Below are positions 42,958 through 52,592 of a DNA stretch of 64,000 nt, in pieces. Source of the DNA: Paralcaligenes ureilyticus (GTDB taxonomy: Bacteria > Pseudomonadota > Gammaproteobacteria > Burkholderiales > Burkholderiaceae_B); contig NZ_SMAJ01000013.1 of the NCBI RefSeq assembly GCF_004346225.1, forward strand, positions 55,898 through 119,897, given 5' to 3'. The notes beneath the pieces are model-generated. The model saw only the letters and a list, made by a program, of their open reading frames with translations, did not search any database and was not told the DNA's origin. The position numbers were made by a program, and so were the translations under genes. How positions within the stretch are numbered: the stretch's first letter is position 1; each line of letters begins with the position of its first letter.

Positions 42958-44160
42958 TTATTGCTTGAGCAGGTAGCATTTGGAATCCGCCACTTTGGTA
43001 AAGGCTTCCTCTCCGGGTATGGTGGCGACTATTTTCATATAGTCCCATGGCTTGGTGGATTCCGCGGGGGTCTTGACCTGCATCAGGTACATATTGTGGA
43101 TGTATCGGCCGTCCTTGCGGATATAGCCGCTGTTATAGAAGTCGCTGATCTTCATGCTTTTTAGCGCCGCCATGACTTTGTCGCTGTCGACGCTGTTGGC
43201 GGCCTTCACGGCTTTCAGATAGGTTGAAACCGCCGAATAGTCCGCCGCTTGATGGGTGCTCGGCATTTTTTTCATTTTTGCGTAAAAGCGGTGAGCGAAT
43301 TTCCGGGAAGCGTCATCCTTGTCCCAATACCAGCTATCGGTCATGAGCAGGTTTTTCGCTACGGCCAGGCCCAGGCCGTGGATGTCGTTGATCGTCATCA
43401 GTAGGCCGACCAGTTTCATGCTTTTTGTGATGCCGAAATCGTTGGCGGCCTTGATCGAATTGATGGTATCCGCTCCCGCATTGGCAAGGCCCAGGACCTG
43501 GGCTCCCGAGGCTTTGGCCTGCAAGATATATGAAGACATATCGGACGAATTGGGCGGATGCTTGACCGATCCGACCACGGTTCCACCGTGGGCAAGTATG
43601 ACGGCGCTCGTATCGGTGAATAGCGAGTGACCGAAGGCGTAATCCGCAACCAGGAAATACCACGATTTTCCACCTTGCTTGATCACCGCCGAGCCCGTGC
43701 CTTTGGCCAGGGCCACGGTATCGTATTCGTAGCTGACGGTATAGGGAGTGCAGTCTTCATTGGTCAGGCGGGCCGTGGCGGAGCCAATATTGATATAAGG
43801 GACTTTCTTCTGGTTGATGATCGTGTTCATGGCCAGTGCCGTGGCAGAGTTGACTCCCCCGACCAGAAGGTTCAAGTGATCCTGGTCGATCCACGAGCGT
43901 GCAGTGGTTGCGGCGATATCAGGCTTGTTCTGATGGTCTGCCGACAGAACTTCTATTTTGCGCCCCAGCACCGAACCACCCGCATCGGCGACCGCCATTT
44001 TGATGGCCTCGAGCCCGCCGGGGCCATCGGTATCGGCATAGGGGCCCGACATGTCGGTGATGAATCCGATATGGATAGGCCCGTCAGCAGCTTGGGCTGT
44101 ATTCCCGATGCCGGCTATTGCCAGCGCGGCAACGCTTAAAGCTAAAAGGGTTTTTTTCAT
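42958..44160 (-). CDS. Liv-type ABC transporter substrate-binding protein
   Basis: Periplasmic receptor of the branched-chain amino acid (LivK) family, 400 residues. Signal peptide MKKTLLALSVAALAIAGIGN ending TAQAA; then IHIGFITDMSGPYADTDGPG, LVGGVNSATALAMNTIINQK and WYFLVADYAFGHSLFTDTSA. No permease or ATPase genes follow. It lies 68 bp downstream of the mevalonate-type HMG-CoA reductase and upstream of a terminator, so it is probably co-transcribed. The ligand could be mevalonate or a related hydroxy acid; this is inference, as family members bind many acids. Confidence 0.88.
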   Translation of the reverse strand: MKKTLLALSVAALAIAGIGNTAQAADGPIHIGFITDMSGPYADTDGPGGLEAIKMAVADAGGSVLGRKIEVLSADHQNKPDIAATTARSWIDQDHLNLLVGGVNSATALAMNTIINQKKVPYINIGSATARLTNEDCTPYTVSYEYDTVALAKGTGSAVIKQGGKSWYFLVADYAFGHSLFTDTSAVILAHGGTVVGSVKHPPNSSDMSSYILQAKASGAQVLGLANAGADTINSIKAANDFGITKSMKLVGLLMTINDIHGLGLAVAKNLLMTDSWYWDKDDASRKFAHRFYAKMKKMPSTHQAADYSAVSTYLKAVKAANSVDSDKVMAALKSMKISDFYNSGYIRKDGRYIHNMYLMQVKTPAESTKPWDYMKIVATIPGEEAFTKVADSKCYLLKQ

Positions 44161-44228
44161 GATTAGTCTCCGTCGTATTGAAATTCGTCGATTGTGGTTG
44201 GGAATGATTTTTTTCAGTGAGCTTTGGT

Positions 44229-45512
44229 TCAAGCCCTGTCTTGCTTTAGCAGTTGGGCGGCGAAATCCGCCCGTACGTCTTTGGCGGCCACCATTTCCCG
44301 CGCTACGCGATCCACATCGGCCCCTTTCGCTCCGGCCGCAATGGCGATATTTCGGGCATGCAAGGCCATATGGCCGCGTTGGATTCCTTCCGTGGCCAAG
44401 GCTCGCAAGGCGCCCATGTTCTGTGCCAGCCCGACGGCAACGGCAACTTCGGCCAATTCCTGCGCCGTTTTGATCTGCAATATCTTCAGGGACAGGCGCG
44501 CCAGCGGATGCGTTTTGGTCGCTCCACCTACCAGGCCAACCGGCATGGGCATTTCCAGGGTGCCGACCAGATCGCCGTTTTTAGCGATTTCCCAGGTGCT
44601 GAGCGATGTGTAGTGGCCCTGGCGGCAGGCATAGGCGTGTGCTCCTGCCTCAACGGCTCGCCAGTCGTTGCCGGTGGCGACAATCACAGGGTCTATGCCG
44701 TTCATGATGCCTTTGTTGTGGGTAGCGGCACGATACGGATCGATGGCGGCAAAGGCGTAGGCGTCGATGATGCCGTCAATTACAACCTCGCCTCGATAGT
44801 GCTTGCTCTCGAGCAGGGCGGCGGGAACCTGCACGCGGGCGCGGGCCAGGCGCAAATCGGCGAGGTTCGACAGAATGCGTAGCCGCACCGTGCCCCCGGT
44901 GATCTGTTCGATGCGTTGGGCCACGGCCTCGGCCATGGTGTTGACCGTATTGGCGCCCATGGCGTCGCGCACGTCCACGATCAAATGCACGATCACCATG
45001 GGACCGCGGGGCGTCTCGGAAAACACGTGTACCTCGATGTCCTTGCAACCGCCGCCTAAGCCGATCAGCACTTGATCGCGGCTGTTCGCGATATCAATGA
45101 TTTCCTGGCGGTGATGCAGCAGGGCAAGTCGTGCGCCGTAGGGGTCGCCAATGCCCATGACCTGGACTTGCGCGCGCATGAGAGGGCCGGTGCTCGATGT
45201 CTGAAAGCCGCCCGATGCGCGTACCAGCTTGGCCATGAATGAGGCGGCCGCCACGACCGACGGCTCTTCCACCGCCATGGGCACCAGGACGTCGCGGCCG
45301 TTGATCTGGAAATAGCCGGCCACGGCGTAAGGCAGTTCAAATTTGCCGATCACGTTTTCGATCATGCCGTTGGCGGTTTCCAGCGGCAGTGCGCCGGACT
45401 GGGACAGCAGGGCGGTTTCCCGGGCGTCCAGGCCTGCTTTGGCGACGATGTGCGCCAATCGTTGGGCAGGATCGAGAGAGCGGAAATTGGGCAGACTTGA
45501 GTCGATGTTCAT
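44229..45512 (-). CDS. mvaA: Class II (degradative) HMG-CoA reductase
   Basis: Interconverts mevalonate and HMG-CoA; class II enzymes normally run toward mevalonate oxidation with NAD. The 427-residue protein is very like the Pseudomonas mevalonii enzyme. All four catalytic residues are seen: Glu83 in [11 protein letters not shown], Lys in [15 protein letters not shown], Asp in [13 protein letters not shown], His in [15 protein letters not shown]. No mevalonate-pathway kinase genes are nearby, favouring catabolism. It is first of a leftward operon with the Liv-type binding protein and is divergent from a GAF/PucR regulator. Confidence 0.95.
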   Translation of the reverse strand: MNIDSSLPNFRSLDPAQRLAHIVAKAGLDARETALLSQSGALPLETANGMIENVIGKFELPYAVAGYFQINGRDVLVPMAVEEPSVVAAASFMAKLVRASGGFQTSSTGPLMRAQVQVMGIGDPYGARLALLHHRQEIIDIANSRDQVLIGLGGGCKDIEVHVFSETPRGPMVIVHLIVDVRDAMGANTVNTMAEAVAQRIEQITGGTVRLRILSNLADLRLARARVQVPAALLESKHYRGEVVIDGIIDAYAFAAIDPYRAATHNKGIMNGIDPVIVATGNDWRAVEAGAHAYACRQGHYTSLSTWEIAKNGDLVGTLEMPMPVGLVGGATKTHPLARLSLKILQIKTAQELAEVAVAVGLAQNMGALRALATEGIQRGHMALHARNIAIAAGAKGADVDRVAREMVAAKDVRADFAAQLLKQDRA

Positions 45513-45596
45513 GGGTTTACGCTTTGGATGATAAATGGCAGACGCGAGCCTGTGGTTTCAGTGTTCGTAGTATAGGAACGGCTTGGGCCAATTTCA

Positions 45597-45635
45597 TATG
45601 TAATAAAAACACATAAAGAATCTGTTTTAATGTGT
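45597..45635. promoter_or_regulatory. Dyad symmetries between mvaA and the GAF/PucR regulator
   Basis: TATGT at 45597 and ACACATA at 45609 form one inverted pair; ACACAT (45609-45614) and ATGTGT (45630-45635) form another with 15 bp between. They sit in the AT-rich part of the 138-bp divergent gap, just before the regulator start, so they may be operator sites for that regulator. Confidence 0.35.
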
Positions 45636-45650
45636 AAATAAACAACGACA

Positions 45651-47636
45651 ATGGTGAACATGGCAGCACATCCGGAAGACTCCGCGCCGCCCATCGAGCA
45701 GTTCGGGCTGGAGATTGTCAATTTTCTCTATCACGATGCCGATAAGCTTCAGTTTGCCGGCCTGATCGAGCGGGCGAAGTCCATCTCCGACCGGGCGGTT
45801 GGGCGGCGCCTGATGGACGCCATCGAGATGGGCATTACGCTCAAGGAGCGCTTCGCGCTGCATCAGCAGCGCGAGCGCGGCTTGCTGGCGTTGATCGAAA
45901 CGGCCCAGGATTTGACGGCTATTACTGATCTGGATCGGGTTTTGCAGGCTATTGTGCAGCGGGCCCGTAAATTGATCGGCTGCGATGTCGGTTATCTTTC
46001 GATCTACGATCCGGAGCAGGATGATTTTTATGTGCGGGCGACCGACGGCGCATTTTCCGAAAAATTCAAGCAGGTGAGGGTGGGCCTGGCCGTTGGGATT
46101 TGCGGTTTCGTGGCGCGCACCAAGGCGCCTTATTCTTCGTCGGATTACGGCGTCGATAGCCGCTTTGCGCATACCCGCCTGATCGACACCGCTGTTCTCG
46201 ATGAAAATATCAAATCGATTCTGGGTGTGCCGCTGCTGGCAGGCGAACAGGTCATCGGCGTGTTGTTCGTCGGTGACCGGTATATTCGTTCGTACGTGGC
46301 CTGGGAAATGTCCATCTTGTCGACGCTCGCCGCCCATGCCTCAGTGGCGATCGGCAATGCCCGCCTGTTTGAACAGGCGCAGATGGCGTTGGAGCAGGCC
46401 AGCCGGACCAACGTGCTTTTGAGCAGGCAAACGGCCGACACCCGCAACGCGGCCGAGGCCCACGAGCAGTTGACGGCGCTGGCTGCCAAGGGCGGGAGCT
46501 TAAAAGATATCTGCGATAAGGTGGCCGGGATGCTGGGCGGCCATGTGGTGGTTTATGACGGAGGCGAACAAGAGGTCTGTGCGTCGGCCGGTTCACCCTG
46601 CCGTTTGACCGATGAAACGGATCCATCGTCTGCACGAGACTACGAGCAGGCAGACCGGATTCATGTGGCGCTAGGCGAAAGCCGCATTCTGGGCCGTTCC
46701 GTCATCGCCTTTGACCGCCCCTCTCAGGTTTGCCGAGTGTCTGCGATGATAGGCGGGCGCGGCATGTTGGGCGGTCTGGTAATTTATACGGCGATGCCTC
46801 TTAACGATGTGGCTATCCGGATCTTTGAGCGCAGTTCGATGGTGACGGCAGTGGTGCTGCTGTCGCAAGAGCATAGAGAATTGGCCGCTCTGGCGCAGCT
46901 CCCAACAGTGCTGCGCGGTTTGGTCAGCGCTGCACCGCGTGATTCGCAGTTCCTTGTGGATCAGGCGGGGCTTTATGGCCTGGATTTATCGTTGCCCATT
47001 TGCATGGTGGTGATTGAAGCCGATGCCAACCGTTATGCCCTGAGGCGGTTGCGGGGCGAGTTTCAAATGCCGTCGGTATTGTTTGGCGAAATGGACGGCC
47101 TGCTGGTTTTTTTCTGCCATGCCTCTTCCGCCGGCGCGTTGCGGCAGGCCCTGCAGCTGTTTTTTCTAAAGCAACTGCGTGTGCCACTGACCGGGGTCGT
47201 GTCCGTTCCCGTTGAGTCGCCTGTCGGGTTGCCCCGGGTTTACGACGACGTAAGGCATTGCCTGAGGTTTCTGAAATTGTTGAATCGTAGCGGCTCTCTC
47301 TTCCTGCAGCAGGAACTGTCGCTGTATTCCGTTTTATTCGACAAACAGAACAATGAGGATATCCGTGTGTTTCTTGCCTCTACACTCGGCGGTTTGTACT
47401 GCGGTCAGGAGGCTCGGAAAATTGAACTGGCTCAAACCTTGCTGGCTTATCTGGACCACGGTCATAATGCCCGCACTGCCGCCGAGAGCATGGGTATTCA
47501 TATCAATACTTTTCGCCAGAGGCTGGCGGCCATCGATGTTTTATTGGGAAGCTGGCGCGGTTCCACGCGTGCCCTGGAAATCCATATGGCGTTGCGGCTA
47601 TGGCGTTTGAGCCAGGAGCAGCAGTTTGCGGCATGA
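45651..47636 (+). CDS. GAF-domain PucR-type transcriptional regulator
   Basis: 661 residues. A helical N-terminal part (about 1-80) precedes a GAF sensor domain (about 85-250; LTAITDLDRVLQAIVQRARK, SILGVPLLAGEQVIGVLFVG). A middle region of unknown fold leads to a C-terminal PucR-type helix-turn-helix (LLAYLDHGHNARTAAESMGI and HINTFRQRLAAIDVLL). Divergent from mvaA, so likely controls it, perhaps sensing mevalonate or another small molecule through GAF. A second ATG at 45660 is an equally good start; neither has a strong ribosome site. Confidence 0.85.
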   Translation: MVNMAAHPEDSAPPIEQFGLEIVNFLYHDADKLQFAGLIERAKSISDRAVGRRLMDAIEMGITLKERFALHQQRERGLLALIETAQDLTAITDLDRVLQAIVQRARKLIGCDVGYLSIYDPEQDDFYVRATDGAFSEKFKQVRVGLAVGICGFVARTKAPYSSSDYGVDSRFAHTRLIDTAVLDENIKSILGVPLLAGEQVIGVLFVGDRYIRSYVAWEMSILSTLAAHASVAIGNARLFEQAQMALEQASRTNVLLSRQTADTRNAAEAHEQLTALAAKGGSLKDICDKVAGMLGGHVVVYDGGEQEVCASAGSPCRLTDETDPSSARDYEQADRIHVALGESRILGRSVIAFDRPSQVCRVSAMIGGRGMLGGLVIYTAMPLNDVAIRIFERSSMVTAVVLLSQEHRELAALAQLPTVLRGLVSAAPRDSQFLVDQAGLYGLDLSLPICMVVIEADANRYALRRLRGEFQMPSVLFGEMDGLLVFFCHASSAGALRQALQLFFLKQLRVPLTGVVSVPVESPVGLPRVYDDVRHCLRFLKLLNRSGSLFLQQELSLYSVLFDKQNNEDIRVFLASTLGGLYCGQEARKIELAQTLLAYLDHGHNARTAAESMGIHINTFRQRLAAIDVLLGSWRGSTRALEIHMALRLWRLSQEQQFAA

Positions 47637-47672
47637 ATGCCGATCACTTTTTACTGTCATCACCCCTCTTGA

Positions 47673-48701
47673 ATGCGTTTTGTGAATACGAAATCTGAAA
47701 AACCTGAACCTTCGGCGATACGAAACCCGGCCGACTGGCGGCTATGCGTTGCGCCCATGATCGACGTGACGGATCGGCATTGCCGCTATTTTCATCGTTT
47801 GCTGGCGCCCCAGGCCCGCCTGTACACCGAGATGATCACGACCGGAGCCCTGATGCATGGCGATGTGGCGCGCCATCTGGATTTCGATCCGTCCGAGCAG
47901 CCGGTGGCCTTGCAGTTGGGGGGAAGCGAGCCGCAGGCTCTGGCCGATTGCGCGCGTTTGGGCGAGCAGTGGGGCTACGATGAAATCAATTTGAATTGCG
48001 GCTGTCCGTCCGAGCGTGTGCAACGCGGCGCATTTGGGGCTTGCCTGATGGCCGAGCCCGACCTGGTGGCCGATTGCATCAAGGCCATGCAGGATGCCGT
48101 GGCCATACCCGTTACGGTCAAACATCGATTGGGATTGGATTACGAAGATTCCTATGAGTTCGTGCGCGATTTCGTGGGCAAACTGCATGCGGTGGGTTGC
48201 CGTGTGTTTATCGTTCACGCCCGCAATGCAGTGCTCAAAGGTCTGTCGCCCAAGGATAATCGCGAAAAACCGCCTTTGCGCTATCAGGATGCCGCCCGGC
48301 TGAAGCGGGATTTCCCCGATAGCCGGATTGTGTTGAACGGCGGCATTGCCGAAGCGTCCCAGGCTGTCGCATTGCTGGATCAGTACGATGGCGTGATGCT
48401 GGGCCGGGCCGCCTGGCACAACCCGGCGGTATTGTCGGAAATAGCGCGGCTCATCGATCCGCAAGTCCGCCTGGTCGAGCCTGCCCAGGTCGTTCATGCG
48501 CTAAGCGCCTACGCCATGCGGGAAATCAAGAAAGGGGTGCCGTTAAGAATGATCGTACGCCCCATGCTGGGCTGGGTGAGCGGCCGCACTGGTGCGCGTC
48601 ACTGGCGCCGCACCCTGTCTGATCCGCTGCTGCTCAACGACAACAATGTCGACCTGATCGAGCAAGCCTGGTCGGAGCTGATGATGAACGCCGATGCGTG
48701 A
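47673..48701 (+). CDS. dusA: tRNA-dihydrouridine(20/20a) synthase
   Basis: FMN enzyme reducing uridine in the tRNA D-loop. The 342-residue protein has LCVAPMIDVTDRHCRYFHRL, ALQLGGSEPQALADCARL, the catalytic-cysteine segment INLNCGCPSERVQRGAFGAC, VKHRLGLDYEDSYEF and VLNGGI; these are DusA-type rather than DusB or DusC. It follows the PucR-type gene by 36 bp but is functionally unrelated. A REP lies 44 bp after its stop. Confidence 0.95.
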   Translation: MRFVNTKSEKPEPSAIRNPADWRLCVAPMIDVTDRHCRYFHRLLAPQARLYTEMITTGALMHGDVARHLDFDPSEQPVALQLGGSEPQALADCARLGEQWGYDEINLNCGCPSERVQRGAFGACLMAEPDLVADCIKAMQDAVAIPVTVKHRLGLDYEDSYEFVRDFVGKLHAVGCRVFIVHARNAVLKGLSPKDNREKPPLRYQDAARLKRDFPDSRIVLNGGIAEASQAVALLDQYDGVMLGRAAWHNPAVLSEIARLIDPQVRLVEPAQVVHALSAYAMREIKKGVPLRMIVRPMLGWVSGRTGARHWRRTLSDPLLLNDNNVDLIEQAWSELMMNADA

Positions 48702-48744
48702 GCGCGTGCAGCGAGTTGTGTAGTGCCGGAGGTGGTGTATTTTT

Positions 48745-48769
48745 GTAGCGGCACCCGTTGTGGGTGCCA
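48745..48769 (+). repeat. REP-like hairpin, stem type A, loop variant
   Basis: GTAGC head, stem GGCACCC, loop GTTGT in place of CTTGT, stem GGGTGCC. It lies between the convergent dusA and CBS-protein genes. Confidence 0.8.
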
Positions 48770-48797
48770 CCGCCCCACCCACTCCCAAGCAAACCCC

Positions 48798-49256
48798 CTA
48801 CGTGGCTGCCGCCTCGCTGTCGGACGGCCAATCGCGGATGTAGGCCTTGAGCATATTGTTCTCGAATTGCTGCGCCGCAACAATCGCCTGGGCCATATCG
48901 TAGAAAGAAATGACGCCCAGCAACATGGGGCCATCCATAACCGGTATGTACCGTGCGTGCTTTTCCAGCATCAGGCGCTGCACTTCGTCGGCATCGGTAT
49001 TGGGCGAGACGCTGACCGGCGCGTCGTCCATAATGCTGCGTATTGTGTTGTCGCCCGTATTGCCGTTGTTGCCGTGCAGGTGGCGGATAATTTCGCGGAA
49101 GGTAAGCATGCCGGTTAGCAGGCCGTGATCCATGATGACGAGCGACCCTATGTCTTGTTCGCTCATGGTTTCCAAAGCCTTGATAATGGGCATGTCAGGC
49201 GTGGCGGTATAAAGGGTATTGCCTTTTACGCGCAGAACTTCACTGACTTTTAACAT
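48798..49256 (-). CDS. Two-CBS-domain protein
   Basis: 152 residues made almost entirely of a CBS pair: VSEVLRVKGNTLYTATPDMP with SLVIMDHGLLTGMLTFREII, and IRSIMDDAPVSVSPNTDADE with RYIPVMDGPMLLGVISFYDM. Stand-alone CBS pairs bind adenine nucleotides and regulate partners; no partner can be named. The start at 49256 overlaps the end of the YihY-family gene (stop at 49240) by 17 bp, suggesting co-expression. Confidence 0.9.
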   Translation of the reverse strand: MLKVSEVLRVKGNTLYTATPDMPIIKALETMSEQDIGSLVIMDHGLLTGMLTFREIIRHLHGNNGNTGDNTIRSIMDDAPVSVSPNTDADEVQRLMLEKHARYIPVMDGPMLLGVISFYDMAQAIVAAQQFENNMLKAYIRDWPSDSEAAAT

Positions 49257-50619
49257 CGCTGATCTCCGAAGCGGCGCTTGCCGACATTCTATTTTGCACC
49301 ATAACCGGCGTTTCAGGTAGCGCCTCGCCGGGCTCGATGATTTCGTCAAGTTTGACGGTTTGCGTCAGTGAGCGGCATAGGGCTTGCATCAGCACCTGAT
49401 CCTGCTCCAGGCGGATCTGGTTGCGGTCGATAAGCAAGGTGTCGACAATGGGCCCCAGCCCGGCTTGACGCATGTCGCAGGACAATACCCATTGCTCACG
49501 CCCCTTTTCATGGCCTTGCACGATATAACCCAGATCTTTCAGGGTGTCGAGCACCGAGAGCAGCTCGTTCTGATCGAGATGTAAGTGGGTGCTCAGGTAG
49601 CGCACGCTGCGCCCGGGTGGCAGGCTGCCCTGGGCGCCGTGGAGCAGCCGCAAGACATTGATGGCGTCGATGAAGGTGGCACCGGCCTGGCGGTTTTCGG
49701 CCCAGCGGCGCAATCGCATCAGCGGCAAGGTAGCGGCAACCGTGGCGCCGAACAATATCGCCAGCCATGACAGATAAATCCAGAGCAGGAAGATCGGCAG
49801 GGTGGCGAAGGCGCCGTAGATAACCATGTAAGACGGAAAACGGGCCAGGTAATAGGCAAAGCCGGCCTTCATGATTTCCAGGACTATCGCCACACCAAAG
49901 CCGCCCGCAAACGCATCCTTGCCTTCGACCTTGCGGTGGGGCACCAGCATGAACAGGGCGGCAAACCCCAGCGCCGTCGCGAGCAGTGGAATGAACGACA
50001 GGGCAAAGCCTAACAAGGTCGATAGCTGAACGACCCGCCCCAGCGATTCATGAGCCAGATATGATGTCATCCACAGGCTGGCGCCGGCCAGGATCGGTCC
50101 CAATGAAAGAATCGCCCAGTACACCAGCATGCGCTGGCCCAGCGGACGTTGGTGGCTGACGTCCCATATGTCGTTTAACGCGCGGTCGATCGTCATCATC
50201 AACAAAATCGACGTTACGATAAGAAACGCGCTGCCAATGGCCGTCAGACGCGAGGCCTGCGCGGCAAATTGGTTCAGGTAGCTCATGACGGTGTCCGACA
50301 CCGCGGGCGGCATTAGATTGTTGCCCAGGAAATCTTCCAGGGCCAGCTTGAATTCCCCGAAGAGCGGAAACGCCGTGAAGAGCGCGAGCACGACCGCCAG
50401 CAGCGGGACAATGGCCAGTACGGTGGTGAAGGTCAGGCTGGAAGCAACCTGTGCAAGCTTTTTTTCGCCTGCGCGGCGGACGGCAAAGCGCAGCACTTTA
50501 CTGGCGCTGGCGCGCCAGCCCAGTTCGTGCAGCGTCGGTGTGACGGCCGCATCGGAGCCTGGGGTGATGGCGGGCGCGGCACTGTCGGCCGCATCGGCGT
50601 ACGGATTCAAGTTCTGCAT
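49240..50619 (-). CDS. YihY/virulence factor BrkB family membrane protein
   Basis: 459 residues. The N-terminal 300 residues are the YihY/BrkB domain with about six helices (QVASSLTFTTVLAIVPLLAV at the family signature, SAFLIVTSILLMMTIDRALN, FATLPIFLLWIYLSWLAILF), formerly mis-called ribonuclease BN. The C-terminal about 130 residues look cytosolic and winged-helix-like. Role unknown. ATG at 50619 (MQNLNPYADAADSA) is preferred to one ten codons upstream; it is divergent from the DUF2069 gene with an 18-bp gap. Confidence 0.88.
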   Translation of the reverse strand: MQNLNPYADAADSAAPAITPGSDAAVTPTLHELGWRASASKVLRFAVRRAGEKKLAQVASSLTFTTVLAIVPLLAVVLALFTAFPLFGEFKLALEDFLGNNLMPPAVSDTVMSYLNQFAAQASRLTAIGSAFLIVTSILLMMTIDRALNDIWDVSHQRPLGQRMLVYWAILSLGPILAGASLWMTSYLAHESLGRVVQLSTLLGFALSFIPLLATALGFAALFMLVPHRKVEGKDAFAGGFGVAIVLEIMKAGFAYYLARFPSYMVIYGAFATLPIFLLWIYLSWLAILFGATVAATLPLMRLRRWAENRQAGATFIDAINVLRLLHGAQGSLPPGRSVRYLSTHLHLDQNELLSVLDTLKDLGYIVQGHEKGREQWVLSCDMRQAGLGPIVDTLLIDRNQIRLEQDQVLMQALCRSLTQTVKLDEIIEPGEALPETPVMVQNRMSASAASEISDVKSQ

Positions 50620-50637
50620 TCGAGCGATAATAACAGC

Positions 50638-51033
50638 ATGACTACGCAACTAAACCCTCGTTTACGCTTTGTCGCCGGTGCAAGCCTGGTGGCCCTGATT
50701 GTCCTGTGCCTGGTCTGGGAGCTGAAGGCGGCGCCGCTGCGTCCGGGTGGATCCTTGTTTGTGCTCAAGGTTTTTCCGCTGTTGCTGCCCTTGCGCGGGG
50801 TGTTGAAGGGCCGTGTTTACACCATGCAATGGGCCGCCATGCTGATTTTGCTGTATTTCATGGAGGGTGTAGTGCGGGCCTATTCCGATCCTGTATCCAT
50901 GTCGGTGGCCATGGCCTGGGTTGAAATTGTTCTGTCTGCCGCGTTTTATTTTTCCGCCGTTTTTTATGTCCGGCCGGCGAAACGGGCGGCCAGGGCCAAG
51001 AAACGCGAGGCCCGGCACGAGGCGGCATCATGA
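50638..51033 (+). CDS. DUF2069 family membrane protein
   Basis: 131 residues with about four hydrophobic segments (FVAGASLVALIVLCLVWELK, VLKVFPLLLPLRGVLKGRVY, MQWAAMLILLYFMEGVVRAY, EIVLSAAFYFSAVFYV) and a basic tail, matching DUF2069. Function unknown. The frame is open further upstream, but ATG 50638 gives the family N-terminus. The stop overlaps the selO start as ATGA. Confidence 0.85.
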   Translation: MTTQLNPRLRFVAGASLVALIVLCLVWELKAAPLRPGGSLFVLKVFPLLLPLRGVLKGRVYTMQWAAMLILLYFMEGVVRAYSDPVSMSVAMAWVEIVLSAAFYFSAVFYVRPAKRAARAKKREARHEAAS

Positions 51034-52508
51034 AACTCGATTCGATTACGCAACTGAAGGTTGTCAATTCCTTTGCCGAACTGCCGCCTGCCTTCTACAC
51101 CCGTCTGGCCACTCAGCCCCTGACGCAGCCGCGCTTGTTGCACGTCAATCCGGCCGTGGCCGACCTCCTGGGGCTATCGGCACAGGCCTTGGCCGAGCCG
51201 GCGTTTCTCGATGTCTGTGCGGGCTCGCAGCCGTTGGCCGGCGGTAAAACCCTCTCGGCCGTATACAGCGGCCATCAGTTTGGTGTGTGGGCCGGGCAAT
51301 TGGGCGATGGACGCGCTCATTTGCTGGGTGAAATCGTCAGCCCCGCGGGGCATTGGGAATTGCAGATCAAGGGCTCCGGCCATACTCCCTATTCGCGCAT
51401 GGGCGACGGGCGCGCGGTGCTGCGCTCGTCGGTGCGCGAATACCTGGCCAGCGAGGCGATGGCCGGCTTGGGCATTCCCACCACGCGCGCCCTGGCGCTG
51501 GTCGTGTCCGACGATCCGGTCTATCGCGAAACCGTTGAAACGGCGGCGATCGTGACTCGCGTTTCGCCCACTTTCGTGCGCTTTGGCTCGTTCGAGCATT
51601 GGCATGCTTCGCCCGAAAACCTGCGCGCCTTGCTCGATTATGTGGTCGACCATTTTTATCCCGAGTGCCGCGACGGCAAGGCGGGCGAATCAAACACGCC
51701 GGCCGATGTCGCCTTGCGGTTTTTAAAGACAGTCACCGTCAAGACCGCCGAGATGGTGGCCGCATGGCAAACCGTGGGCTTTTGTCATGGCGTCATGAAC
51801 ACCGACAACATGTCGATTTTGGGGCTGACCATGGACTACGGCCCTTTCGGTTTCATGGACGCTTTTCAGGTCAACCATGTTTGCAACCATACCGATACGC
51901 AAGGACGTTACGCCTGGAACGCTCAGCCCGCCGTTGCGAATTGGAATTTATACCGCCTGGCCAACAGCCTGGTGGCGCTCGATATCGAACCCGAGGCCTT
52001 GAAAGCTCAATTGGCGCATTTTGAGCCGGCGTTTTTAAATGCCTATCGGCGGCGCCTGGCCGACAAGTTTGGTTTACTGCAGTGGCAGGAGGGCGACGAA
52101 ACTCTGGTGGATGAATGGTGGCGCCTGCTGCACACGAATCGGGCCGACTTTACGCTGAGCTTTCGACGCTTGTCGCAGGCCCCGCAAGACGCCGCGGCGT
52201 TCCTGGCCCTGTTCGATGACCGCGCCGCTGCTTTGGCCTGGCTCGATCTGTACACGCGGCGCCTGACTGACGACGGGCTGGCCGATGCGGAGCGCCGCGC
52301 GCGCATGGACCGGGTCAACCCTTTGTATGTGTTGCGTAACCACCTCGCGGAAGAAGCCATACGTGCGGCCAAGCAGGGCGATGCCGGTAAAATTGATGTC
52401 TTGCTTGGGCTCTTGCACGATCCATACACCGAGCGCGAGGGCCATGAAGCGTATGCGGCGCTCCCGCCCGACTGGGCCTGCCGGCTGGAGGTGAGCTGTT
52501 CTTCCTGA
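51030..52508 (+). CDS. selO: Protein adenylyltransferase SelO
   Basis: Pseudokinase-fold enzyme that transfers AMP from ATP to protein Ser/Thr/Tyr, linked to redox stress. The 492-residue protein has SAVYSGHQFGVWAGQLGDGR, HLLGEIVSP, LQIKGSGHTPYSRMGDGRAV, LRSSVREYLASEAM and GFCHGVMNTDNMSILGLTMD. The conserved C-terminal cysteine (selenocysteine in animals) is kept: it ends VSCSS. Coupled to the DUF2069 gene. Confidence 0.95.
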   Translation: MKLDSITQLKVVNSFAELPPAFYTRLATQPLTQPRLLHVNPAVADLLGLSAQALAEPAFLDVCAGSQPLAGGKTLSAVYSGHQFGVWAGQLGDGRAHLLGEIVSPAGHWELQIKGSGHTPYSRMGDGRAVLRSSVREYLASEAMAGLGIPTTRALALVVSDDPVYRETVETAAIVTRVSPTFVRFGSFEHWHASPENLRALLDYVVDHFYPECRDGKAGESNTPADVALRFLKTVTVKTAEMVAAWQTVGFCHGVMNTDNMSILGLTMDYGPFGFMDAFQVNHVCNHTDTQGRYAWNAQPAVANWNLYRLANSLVALDIEPEALKAQLAHFEPAFLNAYRRRLADKFGLLQWQEGDETLVDEWWRLLHTNRADFTLSFRRLSQAPQDAAAFLALFDDRAAALAWLDLYTRRLTDDGLADAERRARMDRVNPLYVLRNHLAEEAIRAAKQGDAGKIDVLLGLLHDPYTEREGHEAYAALPPDWACRLEVSCSS

Positions 52509-52592
52509 GAATCCCTTATAAGTGATGGCATAATCTGGCTTACCAGATATTCTCGTTTTATTACCCTTCACGAACCCCTATCGCGAACCCCT

